Source: Aequorivita xiaoshiensis
GTDB taxonomy: Bacteria > Bacteroidota > Bacteroidia > Flavobacteriales > Flavobacteriaceae
DNA: 64,000 nucleotides
NCBI RefSeq assembly: GCF_022008395.1
Contig: NZ_JAIRBB010000003.1
Location: 124,001-188,000, forward strand
Reading direction: 5' to 3'
In this document: one piece after another, positions 18,659 through 27,193 of the stretch
Numbering within the stretch: the stretch's first letter is position 1
Layout: every line of letters begins with the position of its first letter
Made by a program: the position numbers and the translations under genes
The notes under the pieces: generated by a model
Seen by the model: the letters and a program-made list of their open reading frames with translations, nothing else
The model's database searches: none
What the model was told of the DNA's origin: nothing

Positions 18659-19303
18659 ATGAAAACATTAAAAAACATAGCAATCGCAATTTGTGCCTCT
18701 GTAGTTTTGACTTCTTGTTTTAACGATAGAAAGCCAAATTATCAGTACTTCCCGAATATGTATGAATCGGTAGGTTACGAAACCTATGGAGAATATGAAA
18801 TTTTTCCAGGACAACAATCAGCAATGATGCCTGTGGAGAATACTGTGCCTCGTGGTTTTGTTCCTTACGACTATGAAAACAGTACTGAAGGTTTAAATTT
18901 AGCTAAAGCTGAATTAGACAACCCTTATAAGGTTACTGAAGAAAACTTAAAAGTTGGAGCAGATTTGTTCAATATTTACTGTGCAGTTTGCCACGGTGAT
19001 AAAGGAGATGGAAAAGGAATCTTAGCAACTCGTGAAAAGTTTTTAGGTATTCCAAGTTTTGCTGATGCAGGACGTACAATTGTACCAGGAGGTATTTACC
19101 ACGTACAAACTTATGGATTGAATGCAATGGGTTCATATGCTTCGCAAACAACGGAAAAAGAACGTTGGCAAATAGCAATGCATGTAATGGACTTAAAAGC
19201 ATCCTTAAAAGGTGAACCCGGTGTTCTTGAAACAGTGCAAGCTGAAAAAGAATTAACGGAGTCTCTTACCTCAGTTACAGATGACAACGCTACTCAAAAG
19301 TAG
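18659..19303 (+). CDS. actE: alternative complex III mono-heme cytochrome c lipoprotein ActE
   Basis: ActE is a periplasmic cytochrome c held by a lipid anchor. The start at 18659 gives a clean lipoprotein signal with lipobox VLTSC (Cys20); an upstream in-frame ATG at 18635 would overlap actD and bury the signal. One heme motif CAVCHG is at residues 108-113, and M161/M-type ligands lie in the usual C-terminal helix region (NAMGSYAS). Product 214 aa. Gap to actF 27 nt. It likely passes electrons between ActA and the oxidase. Confidence 0.93.
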   Translation: MKTLKNIAIAICASVVLTSCFNDRKPNYQYFPNMYESVGYETYGEYEIFPGQQSAMMPVENTVPRGFVPYDYENSTEGLNLAKAELDNPYKVTEENLKVGADLFNIYCAVCHGDKGDGKGILATREKFLGIPSFADAGRTIVPGGIYHVQTYGLNAMGSYASQTTEKERWQIAMHVMDLKASLKGEPGVLETVQAEKELTESLTSVTDDNATQK

Positions 19304-19330
19304 AACGTAATTAATGATTTATTAAAGAGA

Positions 19331-20701
19331 ATGGCTAAAGATATGTATACGCTACCAAGTAAATTAAAACTGTTTTCTATTGTTCTAATGGTCCTAGGGC
19401 TTGCAGGAATAATCTTTGGGTTTATGACTACTCCCAAAACTATTGACGATGTTAAAAAGATTTTAGCAGAAGAAGAAGCCCACCATGGTGTAGACCATGC
19501 AGAGGATACTGCTAACTTTATTGATATTGCAAGAGGTGAAGAAGGGTACTCAGGAGCTGCAATGGAGCACGCAACCGATTTAAGTGCTGAAGGTCACGGA
19601 GCTTCATCACATGAAGAACATGTATTACACCAATTACAAACTAGACCTTGGTCTGCTACATTCGTAGCTGCATTCTTCTTTATGATGATTGCTTTAGGTG
19701 TACTTGTGTTTTACGCAATTCAATTTGCATCACAAGCAGGATGGTCTCCTGTGTTATATAGAGTAATGGAAGGAATAACATCTTATTTATTACCTGGATC
19801 AATCATTGTTTTTGTACTTGTAATTTTTGCAGGAGAACATTTCTATCCTTGGCAAAATGCTGATTTAGTAGCAGAAGATAAAATCTTACAAGGAAAGGCG
19901 GGTTACCTTAACTTCCCATTCTTTATTATCCGTGCGGCAATCTATCTTTTAGGTTGGAATATTTACCGTTACTATTCAAGGAAAAACTCTTTAGCACAAG
20001 CTGAAGCAAATAATTTTGATCACTATAGAAAGAATTTTAAGGCATCCGTTTTCTTCCTTATCTTCTTCCTATTAACTGAAGCTACAATGGCTTGGGATTG
20101 GTTCATGTCGATGACTCCACACTGGTACAGTACATTATTTGCATGGTATGTATTCGCAACGATGTTTGTTTCTTCAATCACTGTGATTGCTTTAGTAACA
20201 ATTCACTTAAAAAGCAAAGGGCTATTGTCTTTTGTAAGTGATAGACACTTACACGATTTAGCTAAGTATATGTTTGCTTTTAGCATTTTCTGGACGTACC
20301 TATGGTTTAGCCAATTTATGCTAATCTGGTATTCAAATATTCCAGAAGAGGTTACTTACTTTATTATAAGAATTCAGGAGTATCAAGGATTGTTTTTTGG
20401 AATGCTAATACTTAATTTTGTGTTCCCAATGCTTGTGTTAATGAATAGCGATTTCAAAAAGGTTCCATGGTTTGTTGTTATAGCAGCAGTATTCATCTTG
20501 GTAGGTCACTATATAGATGTCTTCCTATTAGTTATGCCATCAACAGTTGGACACAACTGGGGCTTTGGAATACCTGAAATAGCTGCATTATTATTTTTTG
20601 CAGGGCTTTTCATTATGGTTGTTGGAAATGGACTTGGAAAAGTATCTCTTAGACCTAAGAACGACCCATTTATTAAGGAAAGTGAAAACTACCATTTTTA
20701 A
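19331..20701 (+). CDS. actF: alternative complex III membrane subunit ActF
   Basis: ActF is the second NrfD-like polytopic subunit (456 aa, about ten helices). After the first helix (about 14-32) there is a soluble loop (about 40-105) rich in His and Glu (EEEAHHGVDH, EGHGASSHEEHVLHQ), then the helix bundle starts near 118. Such ACIII subunits have a degenerate quinone site and are proposed to help in proton conduction. It lies between actE and coxB (27 and 29 nt gaps), which supports one transcript and an ACIII-oxidase supercomplex. Confidence 0.93.
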   Translation: MAKDMYTLPSKLKLFSIVLMVLGLAGIIFGFMTTPKTIDDVKKILAEEEAHHGVDHAEDTANFIDIARGEEGYSGAAMEHATDLSAEGHGASSHEEHVLHQLQTRPWSATFVAAFFFMMIALGVLVFYAIQFASQAGWSPVLYRVMEGITSYLLPGSIIVFVLVIFAGEHFYPWQNADLVAEDKILQGKAGYLNFPFFIIRAAIYLLGWNIYRYYSRKNSLAQAEANNFDHYRKNFKASVFFLIFFLLTEATMAWDWFMSMTPHWYSTLFAWYVFATMFVSSITVIALVTIHLKSKGLLSFVSDRHLHDLAKYMFAFSIFWTYLWFSQFMLIWYSNIPEEVTYFIIRIQEYQGLFFGMLILNFVFPMLVLMNSDFKKVPWFVVIAAVFILVGHYIDVFLLVMPSTVGHNWGFGIPEIAALLFFAGLFIMVVGNGLGKVSLRPKNDPFIKESENYHF

Positions 20702-20730
20702 TCATTTAGTTTAAAAGAAGAAATTTAAAG

Positions 20731-21792
20731 ATGACCGCATTTTTAGTAATTTTAGTAATTCTCCTTTTTGGAATCTCTGTTTGGCAAATAAGCAGGATAT
20801 TTCGATTGGCTCAGATTAAATCGACAACTCATTCTGATATTGCCTCGGATGAAGATAATAACCATCAAGGTTATTTAATGTTAGCATTTTTAGCCTTTAT
20901 CTATATCTTAACTATTGTTTCATTTTGGTTATGGTATGATACCTTATTACCAAAGTCTGCATCAGAACACGGTGAGCAAATTGACAACTTAATGTTAATT
21001 TCTATGATCGTTATTTTCGCGGCTGGTATTCTAACGCAATGGTTGTTACATTACTTTGCATTTGTTTACAGAGGTAACAAAACTAAAAGAGCAACTTTCT
21101 ATGCCGATAACGATAAATTAGAATTTATCTGGACTATTATTCCTGTAATTGTTCTTGCCGGTCTTATTATTTATGGTCTTTTCACTTGGACAGATATCAT
21201 GAATGTTGATAAGGATGATGATCCACTTGTTATAGAACTATATGCTCAACAATTTAACTGGAAAGCGCGTTACGGTGGTAATGATAACACACTAGGTGAT
21301 GCTAACGTTCGTTTGATAGAAGGTGTTAACGTTTTAGGTGTGGATCCTGCTGACCCTAACAGTCAAGACGATAAAGTTGTAACTGAAGTTCATTTACCAG
21401 TTGGTAGAAAAGTATTGTTCAAGATACGTTCTCAGGATGTATTACACTCTGCTTACATGCCCCACTTTAGAGCGCAAATGAACTGTGTTCCTGGTATGAT
21501 TACTCAGTTTGCCTTTACTCCTACAGTTACAACTGAGGAAATGCGTCAAGAAGATCATATTATAAATAAGGTTCAAAACATTAATGAAATTAGAGCCGAG
21601 AAGAGTAAAGAACTTCAAGCTGCTGGTGAAGAACCTCTAGACCCTTATGAATTTGATTATATGATTCTTTGTAATAAGATTTGTGGTATTAGCCACTATA
21701 ATATGCAAATGAAGATTGTAGTTGAATCTGAAGAAGAGTATAATGCTTGGTTGGCAGAACAGCCTACCTTGGCAGAACAACTTAGCAAATAA
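20731..21792 (+). CDS. coxB: cytochrome c oxidase subunit II
   Basis: Subunit II carries the binuclear CuA centre that receives electrons. Three hydrophobic segments are seen (about 1-20, 50-72, 90-115, the last two being the usual hairpin with a further one at 130-155), then the cupredoxin domain. CuA ligands are visible: His239 (VLHSAYMPH), Cys314, Cys318, His322 and Met325 in LCNKICGISHYNM. The usual CxExC glutamate is Lys316 here; that position binds copper through its backbone, so function should be kept. No cytochrome c domain is fused at the C-terminus. It lies 29 nt before coxA. Confidence 0.96.
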   Translation: MTAFLVILVILLFGISVWQISRIFRLAQIKSTTHSDIASDEDNNHQGYLMLAFLAFIYILTIVSFWLWYDTLLPKSASEHGEQIDNLMLISMIVIFAAGILTQWLLHYFAFVYRGNKTKRATFYADNDKLEFIWTIIPVIVLAGLIIYGLFTWTDIMNVDKDDDPLVIELYAQQFNWKARYGGNDNTLGDANVRLIEGVNVLGVDPADPNSQDDKVVTEVHLPVGRKVLFKIRSQDVLHSAYMPHFRAQMNCVPGMITQFAFTPTVTTEEMRQEDHIINKVQNINEIRAEKSKELQAAGEEPLDPYEFDYMILCNKICGISHYNMQMKIVVESEEEYNAWLAEQPTLAEQLSK

Positions 21793-21821
21793 TATTAATA
21801 GAAAATTTAGCTTAAAAAGAT

Positions 21822-23651
21822 ATGTCAGCACACGCACAGGCTCACGCAATAGAAGATCATCACGAAGATCATGGGCATCATCATAAAGAAACATTTGTAA
21901 CTAAATATATCTTTAGCCAAGATCATAAAATGATCTCTAAGCAATACCTAATTACAGGTTTGTTTATGGGTACTATAGGTATTCTAATGTCTTTATTGTT
22001 TAGAATACAACTAGCATGGCCAGACCAAAGTTTTACAATTTTTGAAATGTTACTAGGGAAATGGGCTCCAGATGGAGTTATGGATCCTAGTGTTTACCTT
22101 GCATTAGTTACGATTCACGGTACTATAATGGTATTCTTCGTACTTACAGCTGGATTGAGTGGTACTTTTAGTAACCTATTAATTCCACTACAGATTGGTG
22201 CAAGAGATATGGCCTCAGGATTCCTAAATATGGTTTCTTACTGGTTATTCTTTATCTCTAGTGCAATAATGGTTTTCTCATTATTCGTTGAAGCAGGGCC
22301 GGCATCAGCAGGATGGACAATTTATCCTCCACTTAGTGCTTTACCTCAATCTATTCCAGGTTCTGGGGCAGGTATGACATTATGGTTGATATCTATTGCA
22401 ATATTTATTGCTTCATCATTGTTAGGTTCACTTAACTATATCGTTACAACATTAAATATGCGTACTAAAGGGATGTCTATGACGCGTCTTCCTTTAACTA
22501 TTTGGGCATTCTTTGTAACTGCTATTATTGGTGTTGTAGCATTCCCCGTTTTATTTTCAGCTGCTTTAATGCTTATCATGGATAGAAGTTTTGGTACTTC
22601 TTTCTTCTTGTCAGATATTTATATTGCTGGTGAAGTATTACATCACCAAGGAGGTTCACCAGTGTTGTTTGAACATTTATTCTGGTTTCTTGGGCACCCA
22701 GAGGTGTATATTGTAATTCTACCTGCCATGGGTATAGTATCTGAAATTATGGCTACAAATGCTCGTAAACCAATTTTCGGTTACCGAGCGATGGTTGCGT
22801 CTATTCTAGCAATTGCATTCCTTTCTACAATTGTATGGGGTCACCATATGTTCGTTTCAGGGATGAATCCATTCTTAGGTTCTGTGTTTACCTTTACAAC
22901 ATTACTTATTGCAATTCCATCTGCTGTAAAAGCATTTAACTGGATTACCACCTTATGGAAAGGTAACTTACAGATGAACGTAGCTATGCTATGGAGTATA
23001 GGTTTCGTTTCTACCTTTATTACTGGTGGTCTTACTGGTATTATCGTTGGAGATAGTGCATTAGATATTAACGTTCACGATACGTATTTCGTTGTAGCTC
23101 ACTTCCACTTAGTGATGGGTATTTCGGCGCTTTATGGACTTCTTGCTGGGGTTTACCACTGGTTCCCAAAAATGTTTGAGGGTCGTATGATGAATAAAAA
23201 ATTAGGATACATCCATTTCTGGGTAACGGCAATTGGCGCTTACGGGATTTTCTTCCCAATGCACTTTGTTGGTTTAGCAGGGCTACCTCGTAGATACTAC
23301 AACAACACAAGTTTCCCATATTTTGATGACTTACATGATATAAATGTTGTTATGACGCTGTTTGCAATTATGACGATTGCAGTACAAGTAGTGTTCCTTT
23401 ACAACTTCTTCCACTCTATGTTCTACGGAAAGATAGGTCCAAAGAACCCTTGGAACGCTACTACATTAGAATGGACAGCAGAACAAAAACACATCCATGG
23501 AAACTGGGATGGTCCAATACCACATGTGTACCGTTGGGCTTACGATTATAGTAAACTTAATAAAGACGAAACAGATTACGTAATTGCTGGTCAAGATTAT
23601 ATTCCTCAAAACGTCCCTTTACAAGACAATGAGGATGAGTTAGAACACTAA
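21822..23651 (+). CDS. coxA: cytochrome c oxidase subunit I (aa3-type)
   Basis: Catalytic heme-copper subunit, 609 aa, about 12 helices. CuB ligands and the cross-linked tyrosine are seen: H292 and Y296 in GHPEVY (E294 marks the A1-type proton channel), H341-H342 in GHHMF, and heme ligands H427 (a3) and H429 (a) in the VVAHFHLVMG segment. The N-terminal 25 residues are very His-rich (AHAQAHAIEDHHEDHGHHH), unlike most CoxA proteins. It ends the first oxidase block and is followed by a terminator at 23768-23803. Confidence 0.98.
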   Translation: MSAHAQAHAIEDHHEDHGHHHKETFVTKYIFSQDHKMISKQYLITGLFMGTIGILMSLLFRIQLAWPDQSFTIFEMLLGKWAPDGVMDPSVYLALVTIHGTIMVFFVLTAGLSGTFSNLLIPLQIGARDMASGFLNMVSYWLFFISSAIMVFSLFVEAGPASAGWTIYPPLSALPQSIPGSGAGMTLWLISIAIFIASSLLGSLNYIVTTLNMRTKGMSMTRLPLTIWAFFVTAIIGVVAFPVLFSAALMLIMDRSFGTSFFLSDIYIAGEVLHHQGGSPVLFEHLFWFLGHPEVYIVILPAMGIVSEIMATNARKPIFGYRAMVASILAIAFLSTIVWGHHMFVSGMNPFLGSVFTFTTLLIAIPSAVKAFNWITTLWKGNLQMNVAMLWSIGFVSTFITGGLTGIIVGDSALDINVHDTYFVVAHFHLVMGISALYGLLAGVYHWFPKMFEGRMMNKKLGYIHFWVTAIGAYGIFFPMHFVGLAGLPRRYYNNTSFPYFDDLHDINVVMTLFAIMTIAVQVVFLYNFFHSMFYGKIGPKNPWNATTLEWTAEQKHIHGNWDGPIPHVYRWAYDYSKLNKDETDYVIAGQDYIPQNVPLQDNEDELEH

Positions 23652-23714
23652 TTAATTTCTGTATAACGCAAAATATTAGTAGTAACACGTATTTCCTAGT
23701 AAATTAATCTATCT

Positions 23715-23722
23715 TATCTTTG
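23715..23722 (+). promoter_or_regulatory. isolated TAnnTTTG box after coxA
   Basis: TATCTTTG lies in the intergenic stretch, with no ORF of useful length before the terminator at 23768. It also sits in a short inverted repeat (TTATCT/AGATAA). No TTG is seen at the right -33 distance. Confidence 0.35.
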
Positions 23723-23767
23723 AATAGATAATAATGAGTAGGAAGTGAGGAGACTACAAGTTATTTG

Positions 23768-23803
23768 ACAAGCCGTGCTAAAAAGCACGGCTTGTTGTTT
23801 TTT
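23768..23803 (+). terminator. strong terminator after the act-cox operon
   Basis: A perfect 12-bp stem (ACAAGCCGTGCT / AGCACGGCTTGT) with a four-A loop at 23768-23795 is followed by TGTTTTTT. It is 116 nt after the coxA stop. Confidence 0.88.
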
Positions 23804-23859
23804 CTGCTTTTTCTTATTTCTACATTACTTTCAATTACACTTCCTAGCTACCGATTCCT

Positions 23860-23867
23860 TATATTTG
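23860..23867 (+). promoter_or_regulatory. -7 box immediately before ruvB
   Basis: TATATTTG ends 4 nt before the ruvB ATG at 23872. With the usual spacing, transcription would start at or next to the start codon. Confidence 0.5.
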
Positions 23868-23871
23868 TTTT

Positions 23872-24894
23872 ATGAATGAAAACCTTGATCCCTCCGGCGA
23901 AAATCTATCCCCACAGGAATTGGATATTGAGAAACAGTTGCGTCCATTAAGCTTTGAAGACTTTACAGGACAAGATCAAGCATTGGAAAATCTTCAAATT
24001 TTTGTGCAAGCTGCAAATCAAAGAGGTGAAGCCTTAGATCATACCCTATTTCACGGACCTCCAGGGTTAGGTAAAACTACATTAGCACATATTCTTGCAA
24101 ATGAGCTCGACGTTAATATTAGAGTAACTTCTGGTCCAGTATTAGACAAACCAGGTGATCTAGCAGGATTACTTACCAATTTAGATGAACGAGATGTGCT
24201 TTTTATTGACGAGATACATCGTTTAAGCCCTATTGTTGAAGAATATCTTTATTCGGCAATGGAAGACTATAAAATTGATATAATGATTGAATCTGGGCCT
24301 AATGCGCGCTCGGTTCAAATTAATTTAAATCCCTTTACGCTAGTAGGTGCCACAACCCGTTCAGGTTTACTTACGGCGCCTATGCGTGCACGTTTTGGAA
24401 TTTCTTCAAGACTCCAATACTATTCTACCAGATTATTAACTACAATAATACAGCGTAGTGCAAGAATTTTAAATGTGCCTATCGCTATGGAAGCTGCTAT
24501 AGAAATTGCAGGACGCAGTCGTGGTACACCTCGTATTGCAAATGCTCTTTTACGTAGAATTAGAGATTTTGCTCAGATAAAAGGAAATGGGAAAATTGAT
24601 ATTGAAATAGCAAGATTTGGCTTAAACGCCTTGAATGTAGATGCCTTCGGTTTAGATGAAATGGATAATAAAATTCTTTCAACAATAATCGAAAAGTTTA
24701 AAGGCGGACCTGTTGGAATTACTACCATTGCAACTGCTGTTTCGGAAAGTCCTGAAACTATTGAAGAAGTGTACGAACCTTTCTTAATTCAGCAAGGGTT
24801 TATTATGAGAACTTCAAGAGGAAGAGAGGTTACCGAGGCAGCTTATAAACATCTTGGCAAGAATAGAGGTTCAACTCAAAGTGAATTGTTTTAA
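23872..24894 (+). CDS. ruvB: Holliday junction branch migration DNA helicase RuvB
   Basis: RuvB is the AAA+ motor that drives branch migration with RuvA. Walker [10 protein letters not shown] is at 62-70, Walker [10 protein letters not shown] near 111-119, the sensor region [18 protein letters not shown] near 165-182, and the winged-helix C-terminus ends near 335. Length 340 aa is standard. ruvA is in the same window about 7.9 kb away, so the two are not one operon here. The P450 gene follows after 8 nt. Confidence 0.98.
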   Translation: MNENLDPSGENLSPQELDIEKQLRPLSFEDFTGQDQALENLQIFVQAANQRGEALDHTLFHGPPGLGKTTLAHILANELDVNIRVTSGPVLDKPGDLAGLLTNLDERDVLFIDEIHRLSPIVEEYLYSAMEDYKIDIMIESGPNARSVQINLNPFTLVGATTRSGLLTAPMRARFGISSRLQYYSTRLLTTIIQRSARILNVPIAMEAAIEIAGRSRGTPRIANALLRRIRDFAQIKGNGKIDIEIARFGLNALNVDAFGLDEMDNKILSTIIEKFKGGPVGITTIATAVSESPETIEEVYEPFLIQQGFIMRTSRGREVTEAAYKHLGKNRGSTQSELF

Positions 24895-24902
24895 TTTTAG
24901 CT

Positions 24903-26234
24903 ATGGAAGTAATGAAAATCCCATCGGTTTCTGCCTTCCGATTTCTGATTCACTCCTTTCAGATTTTAAAAAATCCACTGCCCTTTCATCATAGAAATTT
25001 TGAAAATAAGGGGGACACATTTCGGTTGAAGCTCGGGTTTGGAAAATCTGTGATTTTTTCTCGTGATGCTGGCTTAGCACAATATGCACTACAGAAAAAT
25101 CATAAGAATTATAAAAAATCTCCCATACAAACTCGAGATCTTGTTAAGTATGTAGGTAACGGACTTCTAACTTCAGAAGGAGAGTTTTGGCAAAAACAAC
25201 GTAAACTAATTCAACCTGCGTTTCATAAAAAACAATTGGTTAATTTACTAGACGCCATTCAAGGTGCAATTGATATTGAATTATCTAAGATTGAAACGGG
25301 TAAAGCGAAAGATATCTTTCCTATTTTCAACGACCTCGCTTTTCAAACGGTGGTAAAATCGCTTTTTAGTAGTGCAGTTGACAGTCGTGAAATTAAAAGG
25401 CTTCAACATATCACCGAATCTGCGCAACAGATGCTGGTAAAAGAATTACGTATGCCGTACTTGGGTTGGTGGTTTAAACTGAGTGGCGAACTTTCTAAAC
25501 ACCTTGCTGAAACTAAAGAAGCGAGAAACATTCTTAAGAAACTTGTTAATGATAGGAGACAATCGGGCGTTCGTGAGGATGACTTACTAGACATGCTTTT
25601 AGATGCCAGATATGAAGATGGAAGTGGAATGGACGATAAGCAGTTGATAGATGAAATTTTAATATTGTTTACTGCTGGTCACGAAACAACTTCAAATGCA
25701 CTTACATTTACTTGTGAATTACTTGCTCGAAACCCTCATGTACAGGATAAGATTTATGCCGAAATAACTGCCGCATCCGAGAATTCTGAAGGCTTAATGG
25801 AATTCATTAAAAACTGTTCGTATACCAAAAATGTAATAGAAGAGTCACTTCGCCTTTATCCTCCGGCATATTTTATAGATAGAGTGAATATTGAAAACGA
25901 TACTTTTGAAGGGATGTTTATTCCGAAAAATTCAAGTTTATTATTTTCATTGTTAGAGATTCATACCGACCCTAAAAACTGGGATGAGCCTGAGAAATTT
26001 AGGCCAGAACGATTTTCCGATGTGAACGCTAAAGAGTATTCAGGTCACTATTTTCCTTTTGGAGCTGGCCCAAGAATGTGCATCGGTAATAACTTTGGAA
26101 TGTATGAAATGATACTAGCGATTGCAGAAATTGTAAAAACATATAAGATTTCTAAAAAGAATTCACCAATAGAAATTAAGCCATTAATAACCTTAAAGCC
26201 AAAAAATGCAATTTTGGAGTTTAATTTGAGATAA
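24903..26234 (+). CDS. cytochrome P450
   Basis: A heme-thiolate monooxygenase of 443 aa. The I-helix oxygen-activating motif AGHETT is at 258-263, the ExxR of the K-helix is E314-R317 (ESLR), and the heme loop FGAGPRMCIG gives Cys393 as axial ligand. The sequence resembles bacterial members of the CYP4/CYP102-like clade that act on fatty or terpenoid substrates, but the substrate cannot be read. The N-terminus is hydrophobic without a clear export signal. It lies 8 nt after ruvB and 3 nt before queG, so it is probably expressed with two housekeeping genes. ATG at 24912 is an alternative start. Confidence 0.93.
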   Translation: MEVMKIPSVSAFRFLIHSFQILKNPLPFHHRNFENKGDTFRLKLGFGKSVIFSRDAGLAQYALQKNHKNYKKSPIQTRDLVKYVGNGLLTSEGEFWQKQRKLIQPAFHKKQLVNLLDAIQGAIDIELSKIETGKAKDIFPIFNDLAFQTVVKSLFSSAVDSREIKRLQHITESAQQMLVKELRMPYLGWWFKLSGELSKHLAETKEARNILKKLVNDRRQSGVREDDLLDMLLDARYEDGSGMDDKQLIDEILILFTAGHETTSNALTFTCELLARNPHVQDKIYAEITAASENSEGLMEFIKNCSYTKNVIEESLRLYPPAYFIDRVNIENDTFEGMFIPKNSSLLFSLLEIHTDPKNWDEPEKFRPERFSDVNAKEYSGHYFPFGAGPRMCIGNNFGMYEMILAIAEIVKTYKISKKNSPIEIKPLITLKPKNAILEFNLR

Positions 26235-26237
26235 GTT

Positions 26238-27164
26238 TTGATTGAAAATGCAGTAAAATATTCGCAGATAATAAAAGCCGAAGCAAAACGCTTGGGGTTC
26301 CTTTCTTGTGGTATAAGCAAAGCAGCTTTTCTTGAAGAAGAAGCGCCTCGATTAGAAAAATGGCTTAATAATAATATGAATGGCGAAATGGGGTATATGG
26401 AAAATCATTTCGATAAAAGACTAGACCCTACGGTTTTAGTGCCAGGTTCTAAAAGTGTGATTTCTTTATTGCTTAATTATTATCCTTCTCAAACTCAGAA
26501 TCCTGATTCATATAAAATTTCTAAATATGCCTACGGCACCGACTATCATTTTGTTATAAAGGATAGGTTAAAAGAATTAATGCACTTTATATCGGAAGAA
26601 ATTGGTGAGGTGAATGGAAGAGCCTTCGTCGATTCTGCTCCAGTATTAGATAAAGCTTGGGCTGCAAAAAGTGGATTAGGGTGGATAGGAAAACACAGTA
26701 ATTTGCTCACTAAACAGTCTGGGTCATTTTATTTTATTGCCGAGTTAATCGTCGATCTCGATTTGGAATACGATAATCCCGTTACAGACCATTGTGGTAC
26801 TTGTACCGCTTGTATTGATGCTTGCCCTACAAACGCTATTGTAGCAGATAGGGTTGTAGATGGAAGCAAATGTATTTCATATTTCACTATCGAATTAAAA
26901 AACGAAATTCCCATTTCAGAAAAAGGAAAATTTGAAGATTGGATGTTTGGCTGTGATATTTGTCAAGATGTTTGCCCTTGGAATCGTTTCAGCAAACCGC
27001 ATAACGAACCGCTTTTTAATCCTCATCCTGAATTACTTTCTATGACGAAAAAAGATTGGGAGGAAATTACCAAAGACGTTTTTCGTGAAATATTTAAAAA
27101 GAGTGCAGTAAAACGAACAAAGTACACTGGACTCACCAGAAACATTCAATTTTTAAAAGATTGA
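26238..27164 (+). CDS. queG: epoxyqueuosine reductase QueG
   Basis: QueG reduces epoxyqueuosine to queuosine in tRNA, the last step of queuosine synthesis, using cobalamin and two [4Fe-4S] clusters. Cysteines are seen at 186, 189, 192, 196 ([12 protein letters not shown]) and 239, 242, 246 ([13 protein letters not shown]). The N-terminal region contains the conserved [21 protein letters not shown]. The start is TTG at 26238, 3 nt after the P450 stop; no ATG precedes the conserved region. The 308-aa length fits the shorter Bacteroidota form without the C-terminal HEAT repeats of longer homologues. Confidence 0.96.
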   Translation: MIENAVKYSQIIKAEAKRLGFLSCGISKAAFLEEEAPRLEKWLNNNMNGEMGYMENHFDKRLDPTVLVPGSKSVISLLLNYYPSQTQNPDSYKISKYAYGTDYHFVIKDRLKELMHFISEEIGEVNGRAFVDSAPVLDKAWAAKSGLGWIGKHSNLLTKQSGSFYFIAELIVDLDLEYDNPVTDHCGTCTACIDACPTNAIVADRVVDGSKCISYFTIELKNEIPISEKGKFEDWMFGCDICQDVCPWNRFSKPHNEPLFNPHPELLSMTKKDWEEITKDVFREIFKKSAVKRTKYTGLTRNIQFLKD

Positions 27165-27193
27165 TTTCTGTTTCAGAATAATGAAGTTGATTG

